Assembly (NCBI GenBank): GCA_963995505.1
Contig: OZ023181.1
Location: 5,617,487-5,681,486 of the forward strand
Direction of reading: 5' to 3'
DNA: 64,000 nucleotides
From: Hypericum androsaemum
Taxonomy: Eukaryota; Streptophyta; Magnoliopsida; Malpighiales; Hypericaceae
Each line of letters starts with the position of its first letter. Position 1 is the stretch's first letter. Below the pieces are notes generated by a model. That model saw only the letters and a program-made list of their open reading frames with translations, made no database searches and was not told where the DNA came from. The position numbers and the translations under genes were made by a program. Of this stretch, positions 46,765 to 58,367 are shown piece after piece.

Positions 46765-46935
46765 GACACTATTTTTTTTATAGGTAAAATTGCTTTATTA
46801 ATTATAAAAGAAGAGGAAAGCAAAAAAAAACTTACATACAAAGTCTACAAGCCCACCCAAACAAACCTCCCAAAAATCAAACGCAGCAAGCCCGAGCAAG
46901 CAGAAACCAAAATGCATCACCAGCAAAAAATTTTA
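46765..46935 (-). mobile_element. Possible LINE 3'-end fragment
   Basis: On the complement, a translated tail rich in Phe/Gly/Leu is followed by TAATTAATAAAGC and an A-run ending near 46768, as at LINE 3' ends. No diagnostic motif; tentative. Confidence 0.35.
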
Positions 46936-46944
46936 AGAGACTAG

Positions 46945-47072
46945 TTTGGCTACACTTACGTATTTGATAAATTTTACATCATCATTTATTTTCTCAATTA
47001 TTTTTAAATTTGGCTACACTTATGTGTTTGATAAATTTTACATCATCATTTATCTTCTCAATTATTTTCAAA
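46945..47072. repeat. Tandem duplication of 64 bp
   Basis: Two adjacent copies beginning TTTGGCTACACTTAYGTRTT and ending TCAATTATTTTYAAA. They differ at only a few bases, so the duplication is recent. Confidence 0.85.
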
Positions 47073-48168
47073 TGGTTATTGTGATTGTGTATTGTTCTAA
47101 GAATTTTTTTCAATCGAGTATAGCATTTAAATAACACTATAAGTCAATATTTTAGATAATTTGAATATAGATAAAGTAATTTTTGGTATTAATGTCTTTT
47201 TGTCAACAATTTAATTTTAATATTTTTAGAGAAAAAAATAAACTTTTCTAAATTAATATTATTCTCCTTCTTAATGATATCACTTTAGAGTGGTTTGGCT
47301 GTATACAAATTCTCCCTTCCTGGAAAAACAGTTATTCTTGCCTAAACCCGTTCTGTGAGAACCAAGTGGTCTTGCACATTCCTCAACATTTAGTTATCAC
47401 GAATGAACAAAACATGTTGAGATGAATTTTTACATTTTGATGTTTGTACTTTGTTTGTGCGTTATACATTTTGTCGAGGCTTTCAATTCAAAGTTTTATA
47501 CACTATCACGCCAAAATTAAAAAAAAATATATATTTTATGCTCTCAGCTCTGTGCAGTTTGTAGAAATCCTATGTACACATATTATGAAATAATCTCGAT
47601 GTTCAACGTTTCTGGCAGGCTGCTAGATGTCTTGGAATAGTCATCTGCAATTATAAAAAGTCCTACCTAACTCTTAAACTGTCTGGTAGTCAATCTCCAT
47701 TTGGAATTTGGAATTTGGACTTGACATGAGCTACCTATTTTAGTGGTTACAAAGTTTCCTTTCAAATCAGATGCTTCTTCTCAATTTTTTTTAAAAAACG
47801 ACCTCAAGTGTATCTGTTATTTTCTCTAAGTCGTGGTCGACCTAGTCACCTAAATTTATTTTGTCACTTGAATCTGGTCTCATCGATCTAATTAGACGAA
47901 CCAGTTAATCCAACCAAATTGGTCACCAGTCCAACCATCTTTCGAGATAAGAATTGAACCAATGTGCTCCGTTCTCCGAGTTGTAGTTCACCATACGAGC
48001 TAGATAGGCTTGCCAGCTAAATCATACCTCCGAAACTGAATCTATGAACCGATCTTTCCTTGAAGTCAAAGTTTCTGAAGCTCACGTAAATCCCACACGA
48101 CAAATCATGGAAATAGTTCCCTGCCATGACCGTTTCATGCTTCTTCTTTTTCTAATGATGATTGTTTC

Positions 48169-49375
48169 TGTCACGATTCGATAATAGAAGTGAAAAATGC
48201 TCGAGGAATAAATATCTCGTACGGCACCAGTATTATTATAAAAAAAAATTCAGAAAAATCTGAATGTAATTAACTGCTAATTAAATCCGAAATCTAATAT
48301 TAGGTTTAAAGATTTCAGAAATCGAAAAGAACAAGGTTTCGATAATTTATTAAAAAATTTCAACGATGCATGCAGCTCCCTCTATGACCCCTACTCTTGA
48401 TCCATCACCCCCGAATCTGAAAACACATACGAAAATACTTATAGTGAATCATAAACTCAGTAAGCAGATCAATGCACAGAAGAATCACGATAGCTCACAA
48501 CCATAACATAAATCAGGGACATAAATTAGCCACAGAGTACAATAACAGAACAGAGCTCCGGAGTCCACATAAATCATGTCGGGATCCTCGTGCGGCACAG
48601 ATAAATACCCCCGTTCCCGCAAGGCAGACCCAATAGACGGAAGGGTATTCCCTCCACGACTCCAGATAGTCCACATACTCCCCGTCCATTCGATCACACA
48701 TACTTCAGGTTATCCGATAGCCCCTTAGGCGATATGTGCAAACCACGGGGTCCAATAGGTATGGGACAATCCCGCATGTTAGAACAGAACAGAACATATA
48801 AGAGGTTCTTACCGAATTAACAATAATGTCAAAATCAACAGAACCCCATATCAAGCTTACTCGGACAGAATTTATTTACCTGATGTAATCCCCTAATCTT
48901 TCCCCCTCCCTCGGAATCTCCTAACGCCTAACCTGAAACCCTACACGAGTCCCATATTACTCTTAAGGAGATTGCCATATAACGCAGGAAATATGGCACT
49001 TCGAAACTTACCCCGCCTCTCCTAAGGATCCGCCTTTTCCCCTCATAATTGATCCGTCGATTGTACCGATCTCCTCACCTTTTGAACAAGCTGGAGAGCA
49101 CGTCTATGAGTATCTTATGCTAAGGTAAATTGGATTGAGAAAAACGAGGTTGATAACTTACCCTCCAATTCTGATGGCTCCCGAATAACCTCGTCTTCTC
49201 CTAGTGTGCTCGGTTGGGTCGGGCTGTGCTCTTCGCCTTCACAGTGAGAAGAAAATTTCGTGAGTTTTGGTGTGACAAAGGGAAGGAGGGCGACCATGCC
49301 CTTTTAAGGTGATTTTCAGAACAAAACCCTAAGGGTTTGGCGATAAATTTTTATAAGCCCCTCGAAGTTATTAAA
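48169..49375 (-). mobile_element. Probable solo LTR of a Ty3-gypsy-type retrotransposon
   Basis: The left edge reads TGTCACGATTCGATAATA, so on the complement the unit ends in CGTGACA, a common LTR terminus. The body is unusually GC-rich for the region (48360-49340). Read on the complement it has AAAAGGGCATGG followed by a leader-like stretch and GGAGGGTAAGTTATC, the organisation of long chromovirus-type LTRs. No gag or pol domains are adjacent, and the right edge and target duplication were not resolved. The class is inferred from style rather than from a domain. Confidence 0.45.
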
Positions 49376-50413
49376 ACATGCTAAATGATCCTTTATTTTG
49401 AACGACTTATTAAATAGGTTTCTCAATTCTTATAGTTTCATTCTTGGCTGAGGTGGTTAATAGATGAACCAATCATACCCCGGTTCATTTTATAGAATTC
49501 TTTTTGAAAAGATTGAAGAGCAGGAAAAAAAGGTTGTGATGATACAAGATGATGACACATCACTAATGTGGTTCTAAAATCTCTAATCATGTGATAGAGA
49601 CTTTACCTGATTGACAATCAAGTGACACTCGCTAATCCTAATTATTTGAGTTATCTTGCATGTCATGCAACATCATAACTTTTATCTGTGTGTCATTCAA
49701 CATCACTAATTTTAATTCGTGTGACATAACGTTGGCCACCATTAAGACAACGTTAATCTCCTCTCAGTCTAGATTTGAATCCAAATACTTCTGACTTCTT
49801 AGTTTGTCCTCTTTCGCTCAAGATTAGTGAAGTGACATGTCACATGGATAAAATTAATGATGTAGTATGACATGCAGATAAAATTAATGATGTAGCATGA
49901 CATACAGAATAACTAAAGTGGCTTTTGTTAGCGAGTGTAACTTGGTTGTTAGTTAGGTAAAACTATCATGACTTAATTAAAGAATTTAAAATGACAAGGT
50001 AGTAGCATATCAAAATACAAAATCACAAAGTATTAAAGTAGACCTTAACGAATGGAATTTAAGGTAAACAAATGGCCGAAAGATATTAATCTAGTTTTTG
50101 AAACAACTCCACAAAAACCCACAACCCATTCCGGCAGCTTCTAATCTCTACTATTAAATAAATAAATAAATTATGGGCAAGTGTATGTTTTTTATATACA
50201 AATTTGATCTCATATATTCCCTTCTATGAGGAAGAGTCGTGTCTTTGCTGATCGTGAGAAAACTTACGATTAACTCCAACATATCGGTAATATATAACGA
50301 TGATTTTCAGTGATTCTTCAAAAAAATTTATTTTCCAAACCCTGCTTCTGACGATAGTTTGTTGCTCTGCTACAATTTTATCATTATTCTGATTTAATCC
50401 ATCTAAACCAATT
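49376..50413. other. AT-rich intergenic DNA
   Basis: Nothing recognised apart from short repeats of a GTGACA/ATGACATG motif between 49540 and 49910. Confidence 0.4.
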
Positions 50414-50805
50414 GTGATTGATTGGGCACAAAGACGAACAAAAACATGATCCAACGCACAGCCTGAAATGAATAACAACGCCAAAACAATTATGGAAGAA
50501 ACGAACTTCCCTTTACAATTGGATGAAGCGAAAACATTTTCTGCCAAATATTTTTAGGCGAAACAAAACAAATTCTTAATGTTAAATCAGGTCAGTGCTC
50601 ACTTACAAAAAAATTCAAGTCAGTGGCAGCTAGGCCACGTTCCTATTGAAATTTATTACTAAACCTGAAATTGTCCTGCGGGAAGAGTTAAAAGCCAAGG
50701 AATCCCTCCACGGAATTTTATTGCCAAACCCAAGGAAAAGTCCTCATGTTGCTATCTATCTTCCTCGAGATTTGAACAAGTCGTAGTCTAGCCAAAAGGA
50801 TTTGG
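50414..50805. repeat. Duplicated PR-5 upstream segment, copy P1
   Basis: From ATTGATTGGGCACAAAGACG to TCGTAGTCTAGCCAAAAGG it matches 52788-53331, which lies directly upstream of PR-5 copy 2. P1 is interrupted by a LINE; its last piece is at 51598-51630. After that the sequence diverges and no PR-5 coding region follows. P1 is therefore an orphan promoter duplicate, or the flank of a lost gene. Confidence 0.75.
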
Positions 50806-51597
50806 ACAGGGCCCCAAAGGATGAAAACTTTGCCATGGCTCGCGGGTCACGGAAGACTTTTTACTAATGCTTTTAGGAAAGCTAGACACATGACTGATAT
50901 TGCTGATTGTCCATGTTGTGATGAAGTTTGGAACACCGGGGTTCCTCGCCCAACTAATGTTGTTGTCTTTATTCGGAACAAGGTGGAGGAGATCGAGAAG
51001 GCATGGGTTTTTGCTAAGGAGATGAATCTGGAGCCTGGGGGGAAACATGCTCTGATTGCTTGGGAGAAGCCACCTGATGGGTGGATCAAAGTCAACTCAG
51101 ATGGTGCTCGCAGGTCATCCAGCAACAGAGCGGCAGCGGGTGGAGTGCTCCGCGATCACCGTGGAGACTAGGTTATGGGCTTCGCGTGTAACCTGGAGCT
51201 ATGCTCCAGTGTTGCGGCGGAGCTATGAGGCGTCTTCCATGGTCTCAATGATGCATGGAACTTAAACGTCAAGAATATAATACTTGAATTCCTTCTATCT
51301 TCAGATCCCCCCAACCCCCGGTGTTCTTCGATTCTCTATGATATTAGAGAGTTGCTATCTAGGGAGTGGACCGTGCGGATTCAGCATGTGTTTCGGGAGG
51401 TCAATGCGTGTGCGGATTGGCTGGCGAATCTTGGATTTAACTTACCAATTGGGTCCAACTCTATGAGAACTCCCTGCGGGTGTTAAGAGTTCATTGCCGA
51501 GGGATTTAAGTGATGTGTCTATCCCTCGCTCGATTGTAATGCCAACTTAAGGACTTAATTTTATCATAGGGGCTCTGCCCCTCAATTAAAAAAAAAG
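50806..51597 (+). mobile_element. LINE insertion in duplicated PR-5 promoter segment
   Basis: 792 bp flanked by an 11-bp target duplication AAAGGATTTGG (50795-50805 and 51598-51608) and ending in an A-rich tail. It encodes broken pieces of the LINE ORF2 C-terminus. First a zinc-knuckle-like zf-RVT part (WLAGHGRLFTNAFRKARHMT, then DCPCCDEV), then the RNase H domain (KPPDGWIKVNSDGA, GGVLRDHRGD), frame-shifted into AAELRG and VNACADWLANLG. The usual sequence between zf-RVT and RNase H is shortened. The copy is 5'-truncated and dead. Confidence 0.8.
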
Positions 51598-51604
51598 AAA
51601 GGAT

Positions 51605-51937
51605 TTGGCATACCTAGTACAATGTTCGGAAGTACACTTTAGTACCCTGAGATATTACATTTTTTGTGATAGGAGATTAATGAGTAAAGCTGCAAGCGCA
51701 TCAAAGAATCCAAAGCATTGTTTGAGGAAAGTGTATTCAAAGAATTTTCTGATAAAAATTAATCTTGCAGAGTGCTTGACGGACCTCTTTCCACCAAATG
51801 ATCTTCTCATTAATGGTACTTTAGGTGTCTTTTGCAAGAAGGTTGAGTTCTCCTTGCACAATCTAATTGCTCAGTGGAATGGTGATATGCTTAGTCTTCT
51901 TAGCGCTATCAAAGATGCTACTATTGGGTTCGACTGA
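51605..51937 (+). other. Open frame of unknown nature after the LINE
   Basis: 110 codons, the first few overlapping the LINE target duplication and the P1 tail, so the start is not natural. The part from about 51690 to 51937 (LAECLTDLFPPNDLLINGTL and on) looks less random than the surrounding DNA but I recognise no family. It is probably a fragment of a decayed gene or element. Confidence 0.25.
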
Positions 51938-52787
51938 TGGGGTATAAACTTTTCTTACCGTTCTAGGATGTCTTGGTTATAGGCATGTGAATTGGACATT
52001 ATTTTTTAGGTATATTTAGCTGCTTCGTCCAAGGAGAACTTTCTAAGATATGTTTGTGCGGGTGATTTGTACTTCTCGTACTCATGGTGTAATTTTTTTT
52101 CTTGAAATAATACAAATTATACATTTAAAAAAAATTCAAGTTATTTGAAATTTTATTAAGCTGCAGTCCCGCTCAGGCCTGGGCGCCTAGCAGCACTGCC
52201 CGTAGCTTGAGAAATGGGGCAGCCGTGGCGCTGACCATGGTACTCAAAGCTGCTTTTCTGTGAGATTTTGATCTTTGGAGCCTAGATTGTTTGCTTGGGC
52301 AACTTTTATATTGATATATTTATTGGTTCTATGTTTCGAATGCATTTTTTGATGGATATATCTAGTATATATTACAAGTTGACATGGAGGAGGAAGAAGA
52401 TAGGTGGATGGAAAAGAGGGGTTTCTAAATAAATAAATAAATTTGGGATTTTTTGAAATTTATGAAGACACTCATCCATTAACTCGTCAATTCAACAAGT
52501 CACGTCGGACGAAAATGAGATAATTTTAATGACGTGGCAGTCCAACTAGATCAGAGCTATAGCTTGATAAAATTTCAAATAACTTAGACCCGATTAATTT
52601 TTTTAAACCACATAATCCTATCGCGAAAAATTCGATACCACAAAATATTAAAGTGTACTTTTTTCAAAAATATGTTAGCGTTATTTTTTGACAAGGTTTA
52701 CAAATAGGCACATGTAATAAGTGGGCGAGGGCGACCACCTAAACTGACGTACGTAATTGCTAATTCGTCATACAATAATTTATACGG
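51938..52787. other. Intergenic AT-rich DNA
   Basis: Nothing recognised, except a GC-rich patch at 52160-52250 without coding signal. Confidence 0.4.
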
Positions 52788-53331
52788 CGTGTAATTGATT
52801 GGGCACAAAGACGACCAAAAAAAAGATCCAACGCACAACCTGAAAGGAAAAATAACGCCAAAATAATTATGGACGAAACGGACTTCCCTTTTTTTTAATT
52901 TAAGAACTCCCCTTTACAATTGGAAGAAACGAAAACACTTTCTGCCAAATATTTTTGGGCAAAACAAAACAAATTCTTAATGTTAATTCAGGACATTGCT
53001 CACTTATAAAAAAATACAAGTCAGTGGAGTAAGGGCATCTTCGTTTTTTTAAAAGTAAATTTTACACTCATGATAATAATAAATTTTGAATCATAAATTT
53101 CATAGATATTTACAATGTCTTGTATCCACATACTAGAAGCCATCACGAGAGCACGTTCCTATTGAATTACTAAACCTGAAATTTTCCTGCGTGAAGACTT
53201 AAAAGCCAAGGAACCCTCCATGGAATTTTTTTGCCAAACCCAAGGAAAAGTCCTCACGTTGCTATCTTCCTCGAGATTTGAACAAGTCGTAGTTTATCCA
53301 AAGGGACTTGGCTTACCTAGTAGAATATTCG
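52788..53331. repeat. Duplicated PR-5 upstream segment, copy P2
   Basis: Homologous to P1 (50414-50805 plus 51598-51630). P2 has about 20 extra bases near 52890-52915 and about 110 extra bases at 53034-53150. It shows the uninterrupted site where P1 received its LINE (GGGACTTGGCTTACCTAG here). It lies immediately upstream of PR-5 copy 2 and likely contains its promoter. Confidence 0.75.
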
Positions 53332-53387
53332 AGATTTCAATCTCTAGTCAAGTGTAACTAGTAAATTTGTCACTCCCGTGAAACCAT

Positions 53388-53397
53388 CTATAAATAG
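53388..53397 (+). promoter_or_regulatory. TATA box of PR-5 copy 2
   Basis: CTATAAATAG, 54-63 bp upstream of the start codon, in the shared CATCTATAAAT context. Confidence 0.8.
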
Positions 53398-53450
53398 CTC
53401 AAACCTATTGTTCTCTTGCCACCACCACCCTCCTCACGAACCAAACCAAT

Positions 53451-54122
53451 ATGGGCCTCATGTATACCCTCCTTATGTTCCTCATCTTGGGCTTAATCTC
53501 ACCATTCACCAACGCAGCCAATTTCAATGTCGTAAACCAGTGTAGTTACACAGTATGGGCCGCGGCTTCTCCGGGTGGGGGCAAGCGCCTCGACCCGGGC
53601 CAGTCGTGGTCCTTCGACGTGTCATCCGGGACGACAGGCGGCCGCGTCTGGGGCCGGACTAACTGCAACTTCGACGGCAGCGGGCACGGCAGCTGCGCTT
53701 CCGGAGGCTGCAACGGGCTTCTCCAATGCAGTGGCTACGGGTCACCCCCCAACACCCTGGCCGAATACGCACTAAACCAATACCAAAACATGGATTTCAT
53801 CGACATCTCGCTCGTCGATGGGTTCAACATCCCGATGGACTTCAGCCCGACGAGTGGCAGCTGCAAAGGGATCAGGTGCGCCGGAACTAGCATCCTCGAC
53901 CAGTGTCCGTCCCAGTTGAAGGTCGCCGGAGGATGCAACAACCCATGCACGGTCTATAAGACAAATGAATATTGTTGCACCGAAGGAAGCTGTTCGGCAA
54001 CGACTTTGTCCAAATTCTTTAAGGATAGGTGTCCGAATGCGTACAGCTACCCGAAGGACGACGCGACGAGCACTTTCACTTGCCCCGGAGGGACTAGCTA
54101 CAAGGTTACGTTCTGCCCTTGA
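53451..54122 (+). CDS. Thaumatin-like protein (PR-5), copy 2
   Basis: Intronless, 223 residues, signal peptide about 1-22 (ending FTNAA), 16 cysteines in the mature part and no C-terminal extension, so predicted secreted. Acidic-cleft residues are kept ([27 protein letters not shown]). In the thaumatin signature the usual TGDC is SGGC, so the signature aspartate is replaced by glycine; this residue is not part of the acidic cleft but is normally conserved. Highly similar to copies 1 and 3, consistent with local duplication. Likely stress- and pathogen-inducible; regulation not provable from sequence. Confidence 0.95.
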   Translation: MGLMYTLLMFLILGLISPFTNAANFNVVNQCSYTVWAAASPGGGKRLDPGQSWSFDVSSGTTGGRVWGRTNCNFDGSGHGSCASGGCNGLLQCSGYGSPPNTLAEYALNQYQNMDFIDISLVDGFNIPMDFSPTSGSCKGIRCAGTSILDQCPSQLKVAGGCNNPCTVYKTNEYCCTEGSCSATTLSKFFKDRCPNAYSYPKDDATSTFTCPGGTSYKVTFCP

Positions 54123-56081
54123 GCGATGGAGGACGAGCTGGTCCATAATGTAATAGTAATAAGATTTAATAAGCGCTTCGTTTAGAGGCCATGGAGTTTC
54201 TGGCACGATGTATGGAATTGTGTCTTTCTAAAGATAAGATGATAATGTCATGTCTACCGTTGTAATGGAAGAGAATGAAAGAACAAGTTTATCGTTATTA
54301 GAAAGGCTTCTAGACACAAATCATACCCGTGATTTGACCGACTGTCTCCACAAAGCGATATGAGTTTTTTTAACATATTTTATCCTCAGTCACACGCACT
54401 ATAAAAAATTTCATAGAAAATCATCATCCTGAAATTACTCCAATCCAAGCTCGCTTAACCTCAGAGTTTTTTCAATATTTTTTTTGTCAAGGTTCTCTCA
54501 AAATATTTGACAAAAAAAAGATATATAAATAGTAAAATCAAATTACTTATATATTTCTAAAATTATCAAGATTTTTTAACATATCTGGAATATTACAGAA
54601 AGAATATAAATTTCTTGAGTGTTTCCTGCATCCTACTGGATTATAACTTAATAGATTTTTCATATCGTTTAATTAATTGTGATTTGTATCTTTTTAATAA
54701 GACGCTAAAATTAAGAGTTAATTGATTTTGGCACATTGTACCGGCGTTGATTATGAGGAAGGATTGCCTTCGTCTATGACCATGCACTCTTATATCTATA
54801 GATGAAAAAAAAGTATCTTGAGAAGCTGCCCATTTTCAGACTTTTATGGATATAAAATGCGTTGATTTTGATTGGGTCTGATTCTACTCGAATTCTTATT
54901 TTTAATAAAATAAAGGTATATATAATGATTTACAATATATAATTCAATTAAGTTATGTTATACATAAAATATATATACCCCTCTTATAATATATAAGACT
55001 TGTTTGACATTGTTCAAGTATTCTAGACATGTTTTTGTATGAATTAGTTTGTTTCAATTAAAGTAGAATATTTGAAAGGTTAAATTATAGTGTATTTTGG
55101 TGATACTTATTTGTTGGATCTATGATATAGATATCTATGTTTTATTTAAATTGAACGTGGTTTCTGTATTATGGACATGTGAGTTGAACCTTGCTTAGAA
55201 CTTTTTTTGTTGAGCTGATCATGCTTAGAACTTGATGGTAAGTGTAAGGGTAAAATAAAATAAAATAAACCTAACAGATAAGAGTAAAGATAAGAGGCCA
55301 TCCTCGTTAAAAAGGGCCGGGATTGGATCCTCAATAAAAATGCTAAACCTACTCATTCTCATCCATACTTGTATCTTCCGTAGGTTACCGTGATGATCAA
55401 CGTAACCTTGTAATAAATATTAAGTCTTACAACCGAATCACACGCATACATAACGTTGTTTATTCTTTTTCTACTATGCACTATTATTTGTTATGATTGT
55501 TTATAGTTATAATTAACTAACACACTTCCTCTTCAAGTTTCCAATCTCAAACCAAATGAGCCCTTCGTTATTTCTTCTAACCACCAATAATTCCACTGCA
55601 ATCAACATATCGATTGCGTGCTTGGACTTTAACACACGGTCCAAACAGGAACTTTTTTTCCATGCCCGTCAATCACGTATGCGCCATGTATTTTCTTATC
55701 AGTGTTAATGGAGGTCAGTAACAGCTAACGCTATGTAGAATTGAAATTTATTGTTCAACCCAAAATTCGGATTGTTTCAAAGAGTTATAACTGCATTCAT
55801 ATTGAGATTATATATTGCTAGTTGTAAAATCGGTCTATAAATATGAAAAATCCACATCTTAAGATTTTGAATTGGATATAAAAATTCTAATATGGTATCT
55901 ATCCTTGTAACTATTGTTATTCTCACACAACTCTATCTCAACTCACCCAAGTCAAGTCTTTGCACTTATCCTCTCTAGAATTTTTGGTAGGATTTTTATC
56001 TTACCAAAGAAAATTATCATTTTGCTCCCTTCGTCGAGCCTTGTACTAGTCGTGGCTTACATGCTAGTCTTGTCCACCCAT
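54123..56081. other. Intergenic DNA between PR-5 copies 2 and 3
   Basis: AT-rich. Start and end match untranslated flanks of the PR-5 genes. No other gene or repeat recognised in 54250-55900. Confidence 0.45.
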
Positions 56082-56089
56082 CTATAAAT
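56082..56089 (+). promoter_or_regulatory. TATA box of PR-5 copy 3
   Basis: CTATAAAT, 82-89 bp upstream of the start codon, same local context (CATCTATAAATGGCTCCAAC) as the other PR-5 promoters. Confidence 0.75.
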
Positions 56090-56170
56090 GGCTCCAACGC
56101 ATTGCTCCTCTAGCCACCAAACCAAACTCACGTACCAAACCAATTTTGTTATACCGTGTAATTCTCCAAA

Positions 56171-56851
56171 ATGGGCCTAATGCATGCACTCCTCATTTTC
56201 CTTATATTGGGCCTGCTCTCATCACTCACCAATGCAGCTAATTTCAGTGTTGTAAACCAGTGCACGTATACAGTTTGGGCGGCGGCTTTACCCGGTGGAG
56301 GCCGCCGCCTGGACCCGGGCCAGTCATGGTCCTTCGACGTCCCGGCCGGAACGGCAAACGGTTCCCGAATTTGGGGCCGGACTAATTGCAGCTTCGACGC
56401 TGACGGCCACGGCAGTTGTGCCTCCGGAGATTGCAACGGCCTTCTACAATGCACCGGTTATGGGTCACCGCCCAACACGATAGCCGAATACGCGTTGAAC
56501 CAATTCAACAATATGGATTTATTTGACATCTCTCTTGTGGATGGGTTTAACATCCCAATGGACTTCAGCCCAACAACAAGTGGTAGCTGCCGAGGGACCA
56601 AGTGTGCGGATCCTAGCATTCTGAGCCAGTGTCCAGCCGAATTGAAGGCCCCAGGGGGATGCAATAACCCATGTACAGTCTTTAAGACCAATGAATATTG
56701 TTGCACCCAAGGAAGCTGTGAGCCCAATGAATTTTCCAAATTCTTCAACGAAAGGTGCCCAGATGCTTATGTTTACCCAGATGATGATGACCAAAATAGT
56801 ACTTCTCCATGTCCCGGCGGTACTAACTACAAAGTTACGTTTTGCCCTTGA
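56171..56851 (+). CDS. Thaumatin-like protein (PR-5), copy 3
   Basis: Intronless, 226 residues, signal peptide about 1-22 (ending LTNAA), 16 mature cysteines, no vacuolar tail. Signature [14 protein letters not shown] has Ser for the usual Thr but keeps the Asp. Cleft residues kept ([27 protein letters not shown]). Compared with copies 1 and 2 it has an acidic run (DDDD) before the last disulfide, potential N-glycosylation sites (Asn-Gly-Ser and Asn-Cys-Ser in the central part, Asn-Ser-Thr near the end) and a one-residue insertion in TTSGSC. The divergence is larger than between copies 1 and 2, suggesting an older split or faster change. Confidence 0.95.
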   Translation: MGLMHALLIFLILGLLSSLTNAANFSVVNQCTYTVWAAALPGGGRRLDPGQSWSFDVPAGTANGSRIWGRTNCSFDADGHGSCASGDCNGLLQCTGYGSPPNTIAEYALNQFNNMDLFDISLVDGFNIPMDFSPTTSGSCRGTKCADPSILSQCPAELKAPGGCNNPCTVFKTNEYCCTQGSCEPNEFSKFFNERCPDAYVYPDDDDQNSTSPCPGGTNYKVTFCP

Positions 56852-58367
56852 GCATTGGTGCTTAGTTGGACTAAAATGTAAGAATAAAATGTAATAAGTG
56901 GTTTTTGTAAAAGGCCAAAGAGTTTGGGAACTTTTTTTTGAGGGGGGAAAGAGTTTGGGAACTTGATATCAAGTATGTTGCCTTTCTTATACTTTGATGA
57001 TAATGTTACCTCTCGCGTTGTAATTGTCGTAATGGAAGGAAAAAAGATAATAATTTTATTGTTTCTACCAATGCTTCTTTCTAATATTAACTTGCATGGA
57101 ATTTTTTCTCAACTTATTTTCTAATTATTTTGGATATTTTGGGTTAAGGAATTTTTGCCTTAAAAAAACAAGGTTACCCATAACCCAAATTTTTTATCTA
57201 AAGCTAAAATACGAGGTAGTGTTCTAGAATTTCCAAAAATCATTTTTTTTGTAAGGGATGTCCAATTGCACAAAGGTATAAAATGTAATTAACAATTAAA
57301 AGTAGGTTAATAGGACAAAGAAAAGGTCCCTCAATCGGCCATATAATTCGTAATAATGTGTCAAACTAAAATTCATTATAAATCAAATGCTACCGAAGAC
57401 AAGAATTTGATAATTATAGTGTACTAAGTGAAATCTTGTGCAACAGCGAATATTCAATATGATCTCTTATGTGCAAAATAGGGTAGAAGAATTTATAGTT
57501 ACTAATTTTGTTAGAATTTTAGTTGATATCTATTATTAAAATTCCACCACGATAAATTTTATTGACAAAAACGATCGCGGGGACTTGCCGAGTATATGGG
57601 TATTCAGGAATCTAGTTATTTTCCAAAATCAAGCGGCTCAGCTCGATCGCATCATACATTATTTGGTCACTGGAAGTTTTACGGATTTAATTGGTAGTAT
57701 ATTGGTAGGGGTGTGGTACCTTGTGTATCATCTATGGTGGTTGTATTATATTTACCTCTTGAATGGTGCTTGGTAGCATAATAACGATTGGAATTTTTTT
57801 CCTTCTCGCGGTTTTTTTATAAATGTTGCAACGATAGAATTTTAACTAAGTTTGTGACTATAATTTTGATTGAGGGAATTCTACAAATACGTAATATGTA
57901 AAATTACTTAGATCAATAATATTTTTACCTTGAAAATTCTTTTTTTGGACAAATCGACCAAATTATTGATCTGGGTGACCAAACTTTAATCATCACGAAT
58001 TATCGTGTTCCCACTTTCCATCAAACACGTGAGAACATGATTTTTTTTTTTAGGGGCAAAACACAACTAAAATATTATAACTATCAAGTAGGAAAGTCCG
58101 TAAACAAGAGGGCATCGAGCTCCCAGGGGGAACAGACCTCCAATCCCCGGGGAGAGACCCGTACCTACATGATTTGCTTAACCAGTCAGCTACCTGATTA
58201 CAAGCACGTGAGAACATGATCTAGGCCCGACGTTTCGGCTCATAACGAGGGAATCCGCATTATAGAAAAGAAGTAAACAAATCCACCATATCTTCTTCTG
58301 GCCATCTCATTAATGATTAAAGTCTTTGAAGTTAAACCACTCCCATTCTCTAGATTCCAATTTTTTT
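56852..58367. other. Intergenic DNA, one tRNA-like patch
   Basis: No gene. The complement of 58065-58200 has GGTAGCTGACTGGTTAAGC followed by a GC-rich stretch, reminiscent of a tRNA-derived SINE head, but no clear B box. A 63-codon frame at 57585-57776 has no convincing family signal. Confidence 0.35.

Larger units (their letters stand above)
45277..48168. other. Intergenic DNA with LINE scraps
   Basis: Only transposon scraps are recognisable, listed separately at 46015-46150, 46765-46935 and the tandem repeat 46945-47072. An 85-codon open frame at 45736-45993 lies just ahead of the LINE RNase H scrap and may be part of the same decayed element. 47100-48168 is AT-rich with nothing recognised. 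Confidence 0.45.

Noticed and set aside
57585..57776. 63-codon open frame resembling a LINE tail (WVFRNLVIFQN)
   Set aside because: One weak motif only, no RNase H or A-tail nearby; too little to call.
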